NCBI RefSeq assembly: GCF_025024155.1
Contig: NW_026251735.1
Coordinates: forward strand, 124,001-188,000
Direction of reading: 5' to 3'
From: Gamsiella multidivaricata
Taxonomy: Eukaryota; Mortierellomycota; Mortierellomycetes; Mortierellales; Mortierellaceae
Length of the DNA stretch: 64,000 nucleotides
This document shows positions 1-12,289 of this stretch, piece by piece. Under the pieces are notes generated by a model. It had not been told where the DNA came from. It ran no database searches and saw only the letters and a list, made by a program, of their open reading frames with translations. The position numbers and the translations under genes were made by a program. Position 1 is the stretch's first letter; the number at the start of each line of letters is the position of its first letter.

Positions 1-910
1 CAGCTGGGTAGCAGAAGGCTGCATCCGCATTCATGCGGACGTGTTTGTGTGCGTGTGCGAGCATTCATATGCGAGTGCTGCTTATCGTTAGCATCAACCT
101 CAACATCGACATCCCATCGCATCGTTGCTTGTTTGTTCGGTTGTCTGTCCTTGGTGCTGTTCGTGGCCGTGGTAGGTGTCGATATGGAGCTGTGGGCCAC
201 AGTTTAGGTGTATGAAGGCGTGTAGGTGTATCTGTCTGCCCTCTCAATGCGCATCGTCGTTCTCGCTCCCCCCTCCCCCTTGGGTTCAGTATGTTCTACG
301 TACAAGCGAATGCTGCCGCCTGATCCTTTTTTTGGTCAGCAAACATACACACACATACCCACACATTATTCATTCATTCATACATCCAACCCCCTCTTTT
401 TTTTTATTTTTATTCTGGCCCCCCCTCGTAGCCACATGCTCGATGGCCTGCAACGTGATGATGATGATGTGCTGCTGCCTGTCGACGTGAATGTGTGGAT
501 GTGTGGATGTATGGATGTGTTGTGGTGTGCATGTAGCGAGGGTCATGGAGGGGATACACATCCCTCGACGCTCTTTTTTTTTTTTTTTTTTTTTTTAGTG
601 CTGCTCTGCTGTGTTGGTCAGTCAGCATGCGGCTCTCTAGTTCTGAGCATGCCCTCTTCTCCCCTTTTTCTTTCAGAAGAGAAGAGGATAAAAAAAGTGC
701 CTGGATTTGGATGGGCCAGCCAATGACGGCGACCCATTCCTGCGTCCTGTCCTATTACCACCGTCCTTTTCATACTTGTCCCTACTCCGATGAGGAGACC
801 CGGGGATGAAATGAAAGGAAAGGGGGGACGGATTGCCGCGCATATTCATGACTGCGAAGATGAGGAACCACGACTGACATGCAATTTTTTTTTTACTTTG
901 CCAATACCAG
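1..910. other. Upstream of the kinase: no exon recognised
   Basis: No coding exon could be recognised here. The stretch has GT-rich and CA-rich simple sequence, a T run near 572-596, and a pyrimidine tract leading to the acceptor AG at 909-910. The glycine-rich ATP loop that should precede the VAIK exon was looked for and not found. The region is therefore probably a long intron whose upstream exon lies left of the window. Confidence 0.45.
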
Positions 911-3900
911 GTGGCCATCAAACTCATTAGGAGGCAGTCTGTGGATAACACGCCGCGAATCAACAAGATTGGCCGCGAGATATCCGTCCTGCGGGTACTT
1001 GACTCAACACCATGCAAACCTCCGGAACTGCATAAAGCTGAACTATGTCTTTACTTCTCGATTGTACTCACGGCCCACCACCCTCTGCACTGCCTCTCCT
1101 CGCTGCGTAGACAATTCGACACCCCAACATCATCTCCTTGTTCGACGTGATTGAAACAGAGCGCTACATTGGCATCGTCATCGAATACGCCTCAGGTACT
1201 GTGCCGTACAGAAAAACGAAAAGCAGGCGGGCAACAGAACCCAAACATGTTTAGGAACACAAGCAGCCATGTATGTGGGCGAATTATGGTGCTAATTTGT
1301 TTTAGTTTGGTCCTCCCGTTGAAACTAGGCGGAGAGCTATTCGACCACATCCTTGCGCACCGATACCTCAGGGAGCGAGATGCATGTCGACTCTTTGCCC
1401 AGCTGATGAGCGGCGTGCACTATCTCCACTCAAAGCACATCGTCCATCGCGATCTCAAGCTGGTATGGATGAAACACGACGGCACAGACCACCAGTGATT
1501 TAACGCCATGTGACCATGCTTTCGCTAACCTGGGCAGGGGGGTTTTTTTTTTTTTTTTTTTCCTTCCCGCTGCGTAGGAAAACTTGCTGCTGGACAGAAA
1601 TCGTAACATCATGATCACAGACTTTGGATTTGCGAACCAGTTCGACAGCTCAACCAGGGATCTCATGTCCACGTCGTGCGGATCGCCATGCTACGCTGCA
1701 CCTGAGCTTGTTATCAGTGACGGTCTCTATGTAGGCACAGGAGTGGATATCTGGAGCTGTGGTGTCATTCTTTATGCAATGCTCGCAGGATATCTCCCCT
1801 TTGACGATGACCCATCCAATCCAGACGGTGACAACATCAACCAGCTCTACAACTACATCCTTGCAACGACGCTGGTCTTCCCAGACTACATTTCGCCCGA
1901 CGCACGAGATCTTTTGAGAATGATGCTCGTTCCCGATCCTACCAAGCGGTGTAACATGAAGAGAATCATGAGCCATAGATGGTTGCGACCTTATGCACCC
2001 ATGTTCCAGTACAGCATCGAGGATCTGGAGGTTAGAATAAATGGTCGCTACTGCATAACACGCATACTTGGTCCTACAGTAACCCTACTAACTGAGCGCG
2101 CATAACCTCCATCGTTGTACACAACACAGGCACAAGCCATGGCAAGACTCAATGGTACGGTCTGGATTCCACCTCAACAGGCTGCTGCTGCCGTAGCCCA
2201 ACCAGCATTATTGCCGCCTGTCAATGCTGGTCCTCCTAGGCCATCTGCGGACGAGGTCATGCCAAGGCGACATACCATTTGGATCGAATCGGCACCCGCT
2301 TGGGAGACTGGCCATCCACTGATCAAGGAGGAGGAGCTGCGGCTGCCTCTTGTTGCCCTTAATGAGCACGCCATGGATATCGATAAGCAGGAGGAGGAGG
2401 CGATGGTGGATCCTGTGCCAGAGGCATCAATCCACGACGAACCCATGGAGATCGCAGAGCCTATCGAGGTCGATCCTACAGCAGACATGTCACAGGGCCA
2501 TGGACTGGACACGGATGTGATGATGGAGAGTGACACTCAGCTCAATATGATGTCTGTGCCATCAACAGGCTCGCCAGTATCGACCGTGAGCCATGGAGAG
2601 GATCAACACATGAGCAACGATATCACGCCATCGCCCTCCGCTTCATTGATCGCCAAGTCGTCTTCTGTATCTGAACGCATCGCGCGCCAGAACCAGGAGG
2701 AGATCACCGCAACGCTCAATGTTGCGGAGCGACCCAAGACACCGGAGCGGGTGGTCGAGACTATGAGGGCGAAGCCCAGTGTGGAGAGTACATTCGAAAT
2801 GTCACCCTCGGCAACGGTATCACGTCGCACGGGCCAACACTCCAGAATCCGACCCACGACCATCCACGGAGAGCCTATGGCGCACAACTACAATTACCCG
2901 ACCCCCACATATCACGAACCCTTGCCTACGCCCAAACCCCGTCCAATGCCATCGCAGGAGAACGCGTTCCTTATCCCGCCAAAGGTTTACCACCAGTCGC
3001 AATTTCAGCAGTCGTCCCCATCTCTTCCGAACGGGGCATCGAAAACATCTACAGATACTCCACCTGTACCTACTCGACCAGAGTCTGCGGATGCAATGCG
3101 CTCACACAACATGCCACTACCTCCGCCTGTGCCATCCTCACCCATGCAGGACAAGATTCATCGCAAGGGAACATCATCTTCTGGACGTCTCTTCGGATTC
3201 TTGGGCAACCTCTCAAAGAAGCATGGAGAGTCGAGTACCAACGTCGCGTCTCCCCCCAAGACTATGCACGAGGCAGGCACGGGTGGCGATGCCGAGTCAC
3301 AGGCTGCTCTGTCGCCCCCTACAGTAACAGGAACTTCCTCCAAGGGGCCAGGCTCGATCAACCAGGTCTTTGGCCGTTACCACCACAACACGGACAAGGC
3401 AAATCAGTCGACCAAGGGCAAGAGGCGCAAGACGCTCAGCCTTGTGGGGGGCTCCAACGAGCATCATCAGCAGCAGATCCATGGCGGAACGCGACCCCCC
3501 GTGCCTTCAACCGAAGGTTTGGGCATTACCACTGCACAATCTGGATCGGGCACTGCTCAACGTATCATGGGATGGCTGCGGCGCAAGTCCTTTGGTAAGG
3601 ATTGATTTTCTTTCTTTCTTCTGCTCTAGTTATATCGTCTTGTTTTCAAAGGTGTGTATTGTACAGGAAAACAACTGCTAACGTATAAGCATCTATTCAA
3701 CTTTGTTATATTTTCATAGCCAAAAACTCTTCCGACAAACCCCCAGCAGATGCTGTATTCGATCAGTCACGTACCAATGGCTCCTCGCCGTCACCTGTGC
3801 CAGTGCCCAATAACCGGGTCTCCCGTGCAGGATCGGTATCACCTCAGGATCTCGAGGCAGCAGGCATTATTCCACTAGGCGGAGTGGTTGCGACCAACCG

Positions 3901-4885
3901 TGCACCAGCAACCAATGGTGCTGCCGGTACGGACGAAGGACGAGATCCTGCACTGGAAGCGCTACTCCAGAGACTGCCCTCGAACTGGACAGACTCGAAG
4001 CTCAAGTGGCATTCAGGAGCGGTGGAGATCTCAGCACTGTCATCGCGTCACCCCGTCGAGATTATGTTCGAGATCAAGAAGGTCGTTCTTCGGTTGGGCA
4101 TGGAGTTCCGTGTCGATTCGGATTTCAAGGTCAAGTGTGTGCGTCGGAGGAGGCTCGCGGACGGAACGACGGAGAGCAAGGCACACCATCCTTACAGCTC
4201 TCAGCTGCCTGATGATACTATGAGCGTCCTATCAAGCAACATGTCTGTGGGCGAGGCATGGACATCAGCCAAGGGCGCTGGCAGCTCAGTGATCAACGGG
4301 AAAAAGAGGGGCGGCATCAGATCGATGCTCTGGCGCAACAGTACCGCATTCAATTTATCGTCATCCCCACCCCCACCCGTACCGGCGTTGCCGGCCTCTC
4401 CGCGCGCGTTGCCTCAGGTGATGAACGGATCAACCATGGGCTTATCCTCGCCACCAGCTATCGGCTCTGCAGCCACAAAGGAGATCGATTCTGACCACGG
4501 CGTCTGGGTGAGCGCAGCAGCCGCAACGGTCAACAGCTCTCACAGCTCTGGTGCGGGCATGTCATCTCATGAACCCAACGGTGTCGCATCCTTGCCCAGC
4601 AATTCGACCATTGCCACGTCAACGGGTGGTGCGACCGTCAACACAGGACCGGAGCCGCTGTATGGCGAAGAGTCAATCGACTCTGGTGAGGAAGTCCGGT
4701 TCTCGATCGAGATTTGTCGCATCAAGAACTTGATGGGCATCTACTGTGTGGACATTCGTCGTATGAAGGGCAACCTGTGGGCCTACAAGTTCCTGTACCA
4801 TGCTGTGCTCAATACTCTGGACCTCAACGGCAAAGGCGGATACATTCCCACCCTGCCCGAGAGCGTGAAAGTGGTCCAGACATAA
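911..4885 (+). CDS. KIN4-type serine/threonine kinase with C-terminal KA1-like domain (5' partial)
   Basis: Exons 911-994, 1111-1195, 1329-1462, 1578-2030, 2130-3594 and 3720-4885 join in frame to a TAA stop and give about 1,128 residues without the true N-terminus. The first visible exon opens at the VAIK lysine strand, so the ATP loop is missing. Catalytic HRDLKLEN (aspartate at partial residue 98), DFG (116-118) and [12 protein letters not shown] are intact. The stretch [17 protein letters not shown] is typical of the fungal Kin4/Frk1 family, which acts in the spindle-position checkpoint in yeast. A long Ser/Pro-rich linker follows. The C-terminus resembles a KA1 membrane-binding domain in two halves, about residues 824-886 and 1063-1112, separated by about 175 low-complexity residues. 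Family assignment is confident; a checkpoint role is inference. Confidence 0.88.
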
Positions 4886-5479
4886 GGAAGAGACACACAC
4901 ACAGACACACACGCACACACACAACCATCTCTACCTATCTCTCGTATATGACCGTTTGTTTCTTTTTATGTGCTTTTCTGTTATACCATCCTCTCAATGT
5001 TTATTCCTCTATTGTTTTCTCTCTCTCTCTTCTCCTCCTTCCCTATTTACAGCTTATACAAATACAAATATAATATCTTATAGACCTATCAAATTTCGGA
5101 CCTTTAAAATAAAAAAGCAGCCTACCCGGTGAAGCAGCATCAAACTGCTATCTTGCTTTTGTAAAGGTGGTCCTTGACATTTTTTCTTATTATTTTTTTT
5201 TCTAGTGCTCTGCACTGGTTGACTTGGCCTCATGGGGGGAGGGGGGGGGGGGGGTTTCCTGACGTTGCTTCATTCAAACCTTTGGTATGCGGGGCGATGG
5301 AGAAGCAAGATCGTTTTGAAGATAAAAAAAAAAAAAATACAACAAAATAAAATAGAGTGCGCATTGCGTCTGCATATCGCGGCTTCTGATTGGATAGATC
5401 TTATCATCTTCATTTTTGCTTAGCTTTTTTCCCCAGGGTCAGTGCGTCCCTCCCTCTCCAGTGTCTACGAAAGCAACCC
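4886..5479. other. Convergent 3' region between kinase and permease
   Basis: This gap between two stop codons holds a CA-rich simple repeat at about 4890-4924, AT-rich 3'-end-like sequence around 5085-5115, and a long G tract. No gene is seen in it. Confidence 0.6.
5234..5254 (+). repeat. G tract
   Basis: Six G, one A and fourteen G in a row lie midway between two convergent genes. Such a tract could form a G-quadruplex or act as a pause site. It could also be simple homopolymer expansion. Confidence 0.6.
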
Positions 5480-7405
5480 TTACACCCCGAGTTCTTCAGG
5501 GTGTCCCTTCTCAGTCTGCGAGTCCGTAATGGACCGTTGGGCCACATCCTCCCCTTCCTTCTTTAAGCTACCACCATCCACCATCCTCATATCCGTATCC
5601 GTATCCATTCCCATAACCGTGCCCATGTCTATGTCCAGAACACGCGTGCCTCCAGGTTTAAACCAATGTCTACCCCAGATCGCAAAGTACAGTGAACAGA
5701 GTCCGATCACGACCACGAACGGGACCGCTGCGAAATTCATGTTCTCGACCGTGACAGGGGCCTCTGTCGGGCAGAGGAACAGTGCGGAGGTGATGACGAT
5801 CCAGACCGAGGAAACCATCCCGATCGGGATCGAGAGCTTACCCAGGTGGAATGGACCGGGCTCAAAGGTGTGTCTGGCCAGGACGATCCGACACAGGATC
5901 GGAATCAGGTACGAAATCGATGATGCGATCGTGTTCACGGACACAATGGCCGAGTACGCGGTTTCTGACCAGATGTAAGGCATACCCAAAATGAAACAGA
6001 ACGCAATGTTGAACCACACTGCGGCCACAGGGCTCTTGTCCTTATTGAGTCGGTGGAGGTGTTTCGAAAGTGGCAGGGCGCCATCGCGTGCGAATGCAAA
6101 GACCATGCGTGAGGACGCCAATGTGAGGGCGCTCCCACAGAAGAACTGCGCCCCCAAAATGACCAGGATCAGGATGATCGCCCAGGTCTGACCTGCAGAA
6201 TCCAAGAAGATCTGACTCAACGAGACACCGACGGTCGGGTTGACGATCTGGTCCTCGAAATTGGTGATGCAAAAGGTGATTCCGACCAGGAAGAACCATC
6301 CGACCGCCGAGGCCGTGATGATCGCACGGATGATGCCCCAGGGGCCTCCCTGCTGTGCGTTCTTGGTCTCCTCACTCATATGGGCTGCGCTGTCGTATCC
6401 GGACAAGGTGTATTGGGATTGAAGGAGACCCAGCATGAAGACGTAGAATCCAGAGGACCATCCCGTGTTGTTTTGCCATTCCGTGAACACGAATGCGGCG
6501 GATTGTTTCTCGGGGGTGGTGGCGACAACGACGACGACAATCAGGACTGTTCCGAGAACATGCCACCAGACAGAGAGGATGTTGAAGAATCCGTTCAAGC
6601 GGATGGCCAGCGAATTGACGAGGCCGTGGAGGATGATGATGCCGACGTAGATAGCAAAGATGACATAGGTGTTGGCGTTGTATCCTGAAGTCATTGCGAT
6701 CATCGAGGCCAGGAACTGGGCCATAGCAAGGTCCGTACTAGCGATGGCCACTATTTTTTTTTTTCATATTCATGCATTCAGGGGAAGAGAGTATGGAGAG
6801 GTCAGCACGGTGGCCACTGAAAAATAAAAGATTTTTTTTTTATCTCTGGCCTCACTCACCACACTGCGATCATGGAGCAAGAGGATTAGCATTGACAAGT
6901 GCATGTAACAAAACCAACCCAAAAAAAAAAAAAAAAAAAAAAAAAAAGACGGATGTTCGTTAGTGGTATTTTCCCTTCTCGGAGATGACGCGCCAATGAT
7001 GTTTCTGTTATTTTTTGTTTTTGTTTTTGTTTTTGTTTTCCAGTCCATACCAAGCCCAGCCAGTTGGTATATCCGACGATCCAGGACGCCAGGGGGACCC
7101 AATCCGGGCTCCCGACCCTCACTCCGTTGATGACCCGACCCTCCAAGATCTTGATCGTCCAAAAGTAGAGTCCTCCAGTCGTCGGGTACGCAGAGCAGAT
7201 CTCGGCCAGGGACAATCCAATCGCCAACGTGAACAGACTAACCACCAGCCATCCTGTACGACGAGTGAGCGGAACAGATAAAAAAGAAACGAAACGATTA
7301 GTCTTTTGCTGGTTCCTGAGAGGTGCACCATAAAAAAAATTTTCTATGAACGAAAAAAAAAAAAAAAGAACCCGCAATTGGGGTGCCAGGCAAAAGTAAA
7401 GTTTC

Positions 7406-7438
<33 letters not shown>

Positions 7439-7650
7439 CTTCCTCAGCCAGGTGGGAAGGGAGGGAATTAGCCGCCGATCAAAGTCGAATGATAGATAAA
7501 TACTGTACCCCAAACAACCGTGACAGGTCCTCCAGACTGCAGGGCATTCCCATAGAGCGGTGTCAGGCCCGAGAGGATGGACAGACATGAGAAGGTGATG
7601 CCAAAGGTGCTGAATGCACTGAGCGACCGATCGAGCGACTATATAGAAAC

Positions 7651-7683
<33 letters not shown>

Positions 7684-8314
7684 GAAAAGGTTGCAGCACG
7701 TATATTCATGCATGCATGTGTATTTTAGTACGTCTTGAAAGAAAAAAAACCCCCTCCCCCAGGTTGTCTGCGGTGAAGTGTTGGATTGGGGGAAAAAAAT
7801 AAAAATAAAAGCCATTCCCAGGGTCCAGGTCGGCACAGCAGAGGGGAAAAAAAAAAAAAAAGAGTTTGTGTGCCAGTTGTGGTGTGGTCTTCGTGTGACA
7901 TTAATAATTCTTGATCGGAGCAGCCAGTGGCCCAAGAGGGCGATGGCATTCGCGCCAAACAGCACTGACAACGACAACCAATGCTGCTTGTACGCTGCAT
8001 GATTGTTGCTAGAATGGATGTTAGCATGACGGATAATTACGATGCACTTTTTTTTTTTTTTTTTTTTTTTAGGTCGTCTGCAAAGTCGGCAGAAGTGAGA
8101 TGAAAAATGTATTGAGCTCTGATTCCTGTGTCCTGAACGAAACGATGGCAACAATAGGTATGCTGGTAGCAGTAGAGGAGGATGGTGATGGTGGTGGCGA
8201 TGAAGACGGAGCTGAAGATGAGGTGGCTATTACCTGCTTGTAGCCTAGCTTCTCGAGCACAGCAGTATCATGATCGTACAGCGATGCTGACTCAACAGAC
8301 CCAGTTGTCTTCAT
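5480..8314 (-). CDS. APC-superfamily amino acid/choline/GABA-type permease
   Basis: Exons in transcript order are 8314-8234, 7638-7509, 7253-7051, 6863-6860 and 6750-5480, giving 562 residues. The N-terminus has the LGYKQ segment and then LSAFSTFGITFS, as in fungal amino-acid/choline/GABA transporters. The first helix, GGPVTVVWGW, is followed by SLAEICSAYPTTGGLYFW, the family signature. About twelve hydrophobic helices follow, then a short acidic cytoplasmic tail. It should import a small amine or amino acid across the plasma or vacuolar membrane; the substrate cannot be read from sequence. The model needs a 4-nt exon: without it the exon ending in TTG (7051) is out of frame with the exon starting at 6750. 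The first intron is 595 nt and contains long homopolymer tracts. Confidence 0.88.
6860..6863 (-). other. 4-nt microexon of the permease gene
   Basis: On the minus strand the context is ATCGCAG, then TGTG, then GTGAGTGAG: an acceptor, four bases and a strong donor. A CTAAT branch-site-like motif lies about 25 nt upstream. Inclusion turns TTG plus TG-GCC into Leu-Cys-Val-Ala and restores the frame. It gives NWLGLCVAIASTD, the same length as the usual NWLGQVAGVASTD of the family. Confidence 0.8.
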
Positions 8315-9112
8315 GTATCTGCGATTCGAAGAGGGGCGGACGTACGGAGGGAGAGGGGGGGACGGAGAGGAGGGAAGTGCGGAGTGACGGGTGGAGGAGG
8401 AGTGAGGAATGGACGATAAAGGAGAAGGAGGAGAAAAGAAAGAAGGAAAGGAAAAAGAAGGAGCGGAGCATGTCCATGTTGATACATGTGCATGTGCATT
8501 TGTGTGCAAGTATGCGCAGTGTAAGCGGTCGACAATAACAGATCTCAATTGGCCCTTTTTTTACCTTTTTTCGTTATCTGCAGCAAAGTACGTACATGTC
8601 CATGTATTGCCCTTTTTGCTCAACTCTCGGCTCTTGTTTCCGCCTTTGTATACACCGCCGACTTTAAGGGCCGAAGCCGCAAACCCCGTTCGCCCTGAAC
8701 GTCTGTCTTTCTGCCTTGATCAACATGCCACTCTCTGTCTATCTTGGTATCTTGGGCTGTGCATGTACTATCCAGCCATAGCCTTGTCTTCTCTTGCGTT
8801 TAAATAACACCTCGAGAATAACGTCGTGTTCTGCGTATTCGCCTGATATCACCCATAGATATGAAAAATAAAGATCACTGTGGAAAATATTTTTCTTGTT
8901 TGACCTTGTTCGCTCATGGGAACAAGCATTGCCACATGGTTTAGAATACGTCTACAAATATTTCTAGCGTCCACTCTGACGACCAGCATCAGAAACTATG
9001 AATAAACACACCTTCAATGAACGTCCTATCCTATACCTAGACTTTGCTATTGCATATAATCCTGATGCATTCCAATGGACTGGTCCTTCCTCAGCCCAGA
9101 AGACCTAGGGCA
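8315..9112. other. Permease promoter and arrestin 3' flank
   Basis: Upstream of the minus-strand permease the sequence is strongly CT-rich on the coding strand (about 8330-8460), as in many fungal 5' leaders. The rest, to 9112, is AT-rich and probably carries the 3' end of nothing on the plus strand and upstream control sequence on the minus strand. No ORF here has a recognisable domain. Confidence 0.5.
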
Positions 9113-11319
9113 TCACAATCGACCATACACCTTGCTTTCTAGCCTGCTCTGCAAAAGTACCGATGTATCTCGAAGCGGATGCATCCTCAAACCATCGTCT
9201 ACCATTGCCAAGGGCAACTGAGGCGGAGAAGGAGGCGGCGTGCTTAGTCCCGGGCTCGTATGTGTACTCTTCATCAAAGCCCCACGACTATTGGATCTGA
9301 AACGGGCCGGCACCCTCGACTGCGCGTCTTCATCATCACTGTCCCCCGATGAGGAGGTCCCTCTTTTTGCTGCCTTGACCATGCTGTCAATATCGATATC
9401 GTCATCGTCTTCCATCATCAAACTCTCGAGGCTCGACAGATGCTGCATCATCTCCTCCTCAAACCGGTCTCGGACAAACGTCGGCCGGTCTGACACCCCT
9501 AGGTAATTGGGGATCGGCCACTTGAACTTTTTGTGACATGTGTTCGAAGGGATGGTGCCAATGACAATAGGAATTGGCCCAAGCTGAATAGCAGTCGGCG
9601 TAGGAGTCCATGTCAGACCGCCCAGGGAGTGTTCCGAATGCTGAGGCTGATGAGTAGAGCCTTGCAGTAGGGCTTCGGTTGAAGGTGAGGAGGATGAGGC
9701 ATTGAAGACTGCAAGATCCAGAGGTGATCGCTTTCGGGAACCAGATGTTAGACGACTAACCAGACTATTGCCGCAGTTGTTGCGTTGAGGGATGGGTATT
9801 GAGATGAGGATGTGATAGTCGACTTTGAGCAGCGGGGTGATCGCACGGTTGATGGACGGGATGAGTCCGATATTGGATGGCAGTCTGAGCTGCAGTTGTT
9901 GACTCCAGGACGAGTTTGCATTCTCGACCCTGGCAATGGGGATGGTTGCGGTGTGGATGGTGGTGGAATCGGGCTGGGTGTAAGTGTGTTCAGAGGAAGA
10001 GGAAGAGGAAGAGGAGGGAGTGGTGGTGGCGTAGGAGATGTGCCGGACGAGGGCCAGGTGGATGGAGCATAGATCCGTCCGGGACCTGTTGTCGATGTGG
10101 AGGACCATTGCCGCGGACTCACCTACGAAGGGACGGAGGCGATTGTTAGTTGATACGCGACACTGCTGCTGCGTTTGTTTCTGCCAAAGGATTAGGACCA
10201 TTGGGGATTGTGGAGGGACCAATGGGAATGAGAGGGACCCAGACAAAGACTGCCAAAGATAGAAATTTTGTCCCAGTGGACCACACCGCGCACTCCCACT
10301 CATTCACACGCACGTTCTTTCTCTCTCGCATTCGGATAGGGAGTGGAATGCTGTGGCAGGATTAAAATAGCGCGTGGCACAAATGAAAAAACAGGTCTTA
10401 CCGATGCAAATGGCAGGCTTGCTCTTGACTGAGGCATTAATAAAGGACAACGATGACATCGCATTGCTGTTGGGGGTGTCTGCAAGAACAACATGGGTGC
10501 TAGTCTCATGCATCGAGGCACGAGTTGAGCTTGTTGGAGCACAGGTTGCTGCTGCTGGCGGGGATGGCGCTGATAACGCGGCCGGAACAGCTGTCGGAAC
10601 CAGCGGTAGGTACATGATCTTAATCGGGCGGGATGAAACCGAGGCTCTGGAGGAGACATTTTCCGGGCGCGCCTCAAAGCTAAGGACGGCGTGGATGGAG
10701 TAACATACGGAGCGAGCACCGTCCTTAATCATGGATAAATAAGGAAATCATGTCCAAATGATCCAAAATGACCAGGGAGGAAGAGAAAAAAAATGTGGTC
10801 AGCCGCGAACTTATCACCCACCACCTTGCCCACCAATACGCTGCCAAAGCTCTCTTTCTTTCCCTCTCGCGCCCATGCGTGGCATACCTCAATGCTCGGG
10901 GGGAAATTGCAGAGGGGCAGCTTGATCGAGAAATAGAAAGCTCGTTGTCTTTTGCATGCCGGCAGTGTCTGGTCTTTGAGCAGTTCATGCTCCACCTTGA
11001 ACACTGGCGAAGAACTCTTATTCTCTTGAGAATAAGAAGATTTTCGAAAAAGAGACCTGCTGGGCACTATTGGAGAATTCGACGTTGCGGGTGGAGCTTG
11101 TGCGGATGAGGGGGTCGATGGAGGGAGGATGTTTTGGTGACAAGTAAAGACGACCGTTAAATCGCATGGAGAGAGAATGGGCTTGTTCAGGTGGAGATGG
11201 ACCCGCCCTTGGATGACAGCACCGGGCCCATAGTATTTGGTGGCCAAGGACACGACGAGTCCTTGTGGAGAGACAAAGCTGGATGCATTGGAGGAGGATG
11301 CCTTTGAGAGGAAGCGCAT
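9113..11319 (-). CDS. Arrestin-like domain protein (alpha-arrestin type)
   Basis: Exons 11319-10888, 10723-10402 and 10122-9113 give 587 residues. Residues from about 15 carry an arrestin-N pattern (SLATKYYGPGAVIQGRVHL, later YFSIKLP, then SVCYSIHAVLSFE). The last exon starts in the arrestin-C half (LHIDNRSRTDLCSIHLALVR, later LQLRLPSNIGLIPSINRAI and VDYHILISI). The tail has an acidic patch, EDDDDIDID, and many Ser/Pro residues. No PPxY motif was noticed, so a role as a Rsp5-type ubiquitin adaptor is not directly supported. Fungal relatives act in endocytosis of membrane transporters. The nearest downstream gene on the same strand is a permease, but nothing links the two beyond position. Confidence 0.82.
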
Positions 11320-11777
11320 TGGAGGATGTGGAAGAGGGAAAGGATGGTGGAAAGGTAGAGGCGAGTGGGAGTGGGGGTGATGTGAGGAGGTGAGAAAAGT
11401 GAAATAAATGAGACCTGTAGTCATTTTTTTTATTTGGACAAACAGTCTGCTCTTCGCCACCAAACCCAAAGGGACCAGTGCACGGTGACTGAGAATACTT
11501 TTGGCGTATGCAGAAGACTTTGTTGCTGCTGCGAACACGTCCACATTGCAGCTTCTCGAGCACCAAGCAAGGAACAGGCATTCTCTTTTGATAATGCACT
11601 CGGATGGCACCAAATAAAAAAAATAGAAATAAAAAAAATTCTTTATTGTAGCGTGCCATGGTCATGAGTGGCAATATTAGTATGGTCATCAGTAGCGAGG
11701 ATAAAAGGTGTTTTGAGTGCACCTGTCAAAGAGGTGTAGTCAAAGAAAAGCGAGCGTAATGGCTGCGGGATTGGCAT
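11320..11777. other. Arrestin 5' flank / DUF2015 gene 3' flank
   Basis: The stretch is CT-rich on the minus strand just upstream of the arrestin start (11320-11400) and holds A-rich tracts at 11618-11640. No gene was seen. Confidence 0.5.
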
Positions 11778-12289
11778 TTAGCTAAAGTACACAGCCTTGG
11801 GGTCAATGGGCACTCCTGTGCGAGGGTCGATTCCATTGGCCTTCATCTTGTTCTGCTGGTGAATCAACCGCGCCTGGTCAAAGTTGCAGCGGTACTTCTT
11901 CATGATCTTGCGAATCTCGTTCGCATTCTCGATTCCGTGGCGGTCATCTAGCACATACACACACATACACGTTTTAAAAAAAAAAAGATAGACAGTATTA
12001 GATATTGTCCACAGTTATTATTTCTTCTGCGACGACAGTAGTGTAGTTGTAGCTGTTGCGTTTGAATGGCATTACCTCCGTCGAGCAGGTTCTGATGCAG
12101 GTCAAAAGTCGAGGAGGTCAAGCCCTCCTCGATGTTCTGCTGAAAGGAACTGTCCTCGTCTGAGCGGAAGAAGGGCAGACGAGTGTACCGCAGCCGGTCC
12201 AACAGCTCGTCGACTTTGGGCATCCAGTAGCCACGTGTGACATAGGCGGCTATGCACCACAGCAGCAGAATGAGTAGAATGGATATCAT
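11778..12289 (-). CDS. DUF2015 family small membrane-anchored protein
   Basis: Exons 12289-12076 and 11947-11778 give 127 residues. An N-terminal hydrophobic helix (ISILLILLLWCIAAYVT) is followed by a soluble domain ending in HGIENANEIRKIMKK, then FDQARL, and GIDPRTGVPIDPKAVYFS at the C-terminus. This matches my recollection of the fungal DUF2015 family, whose function is unknown. The intron of 128 nt splits a glycine/aspartate junction with canonical GT and AG. The gene is divergent from the TPR/MYND gene. The start is the first in-frame ATG before the hydrophobic helix. Function cannot be stated. Confidence 0.8.
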
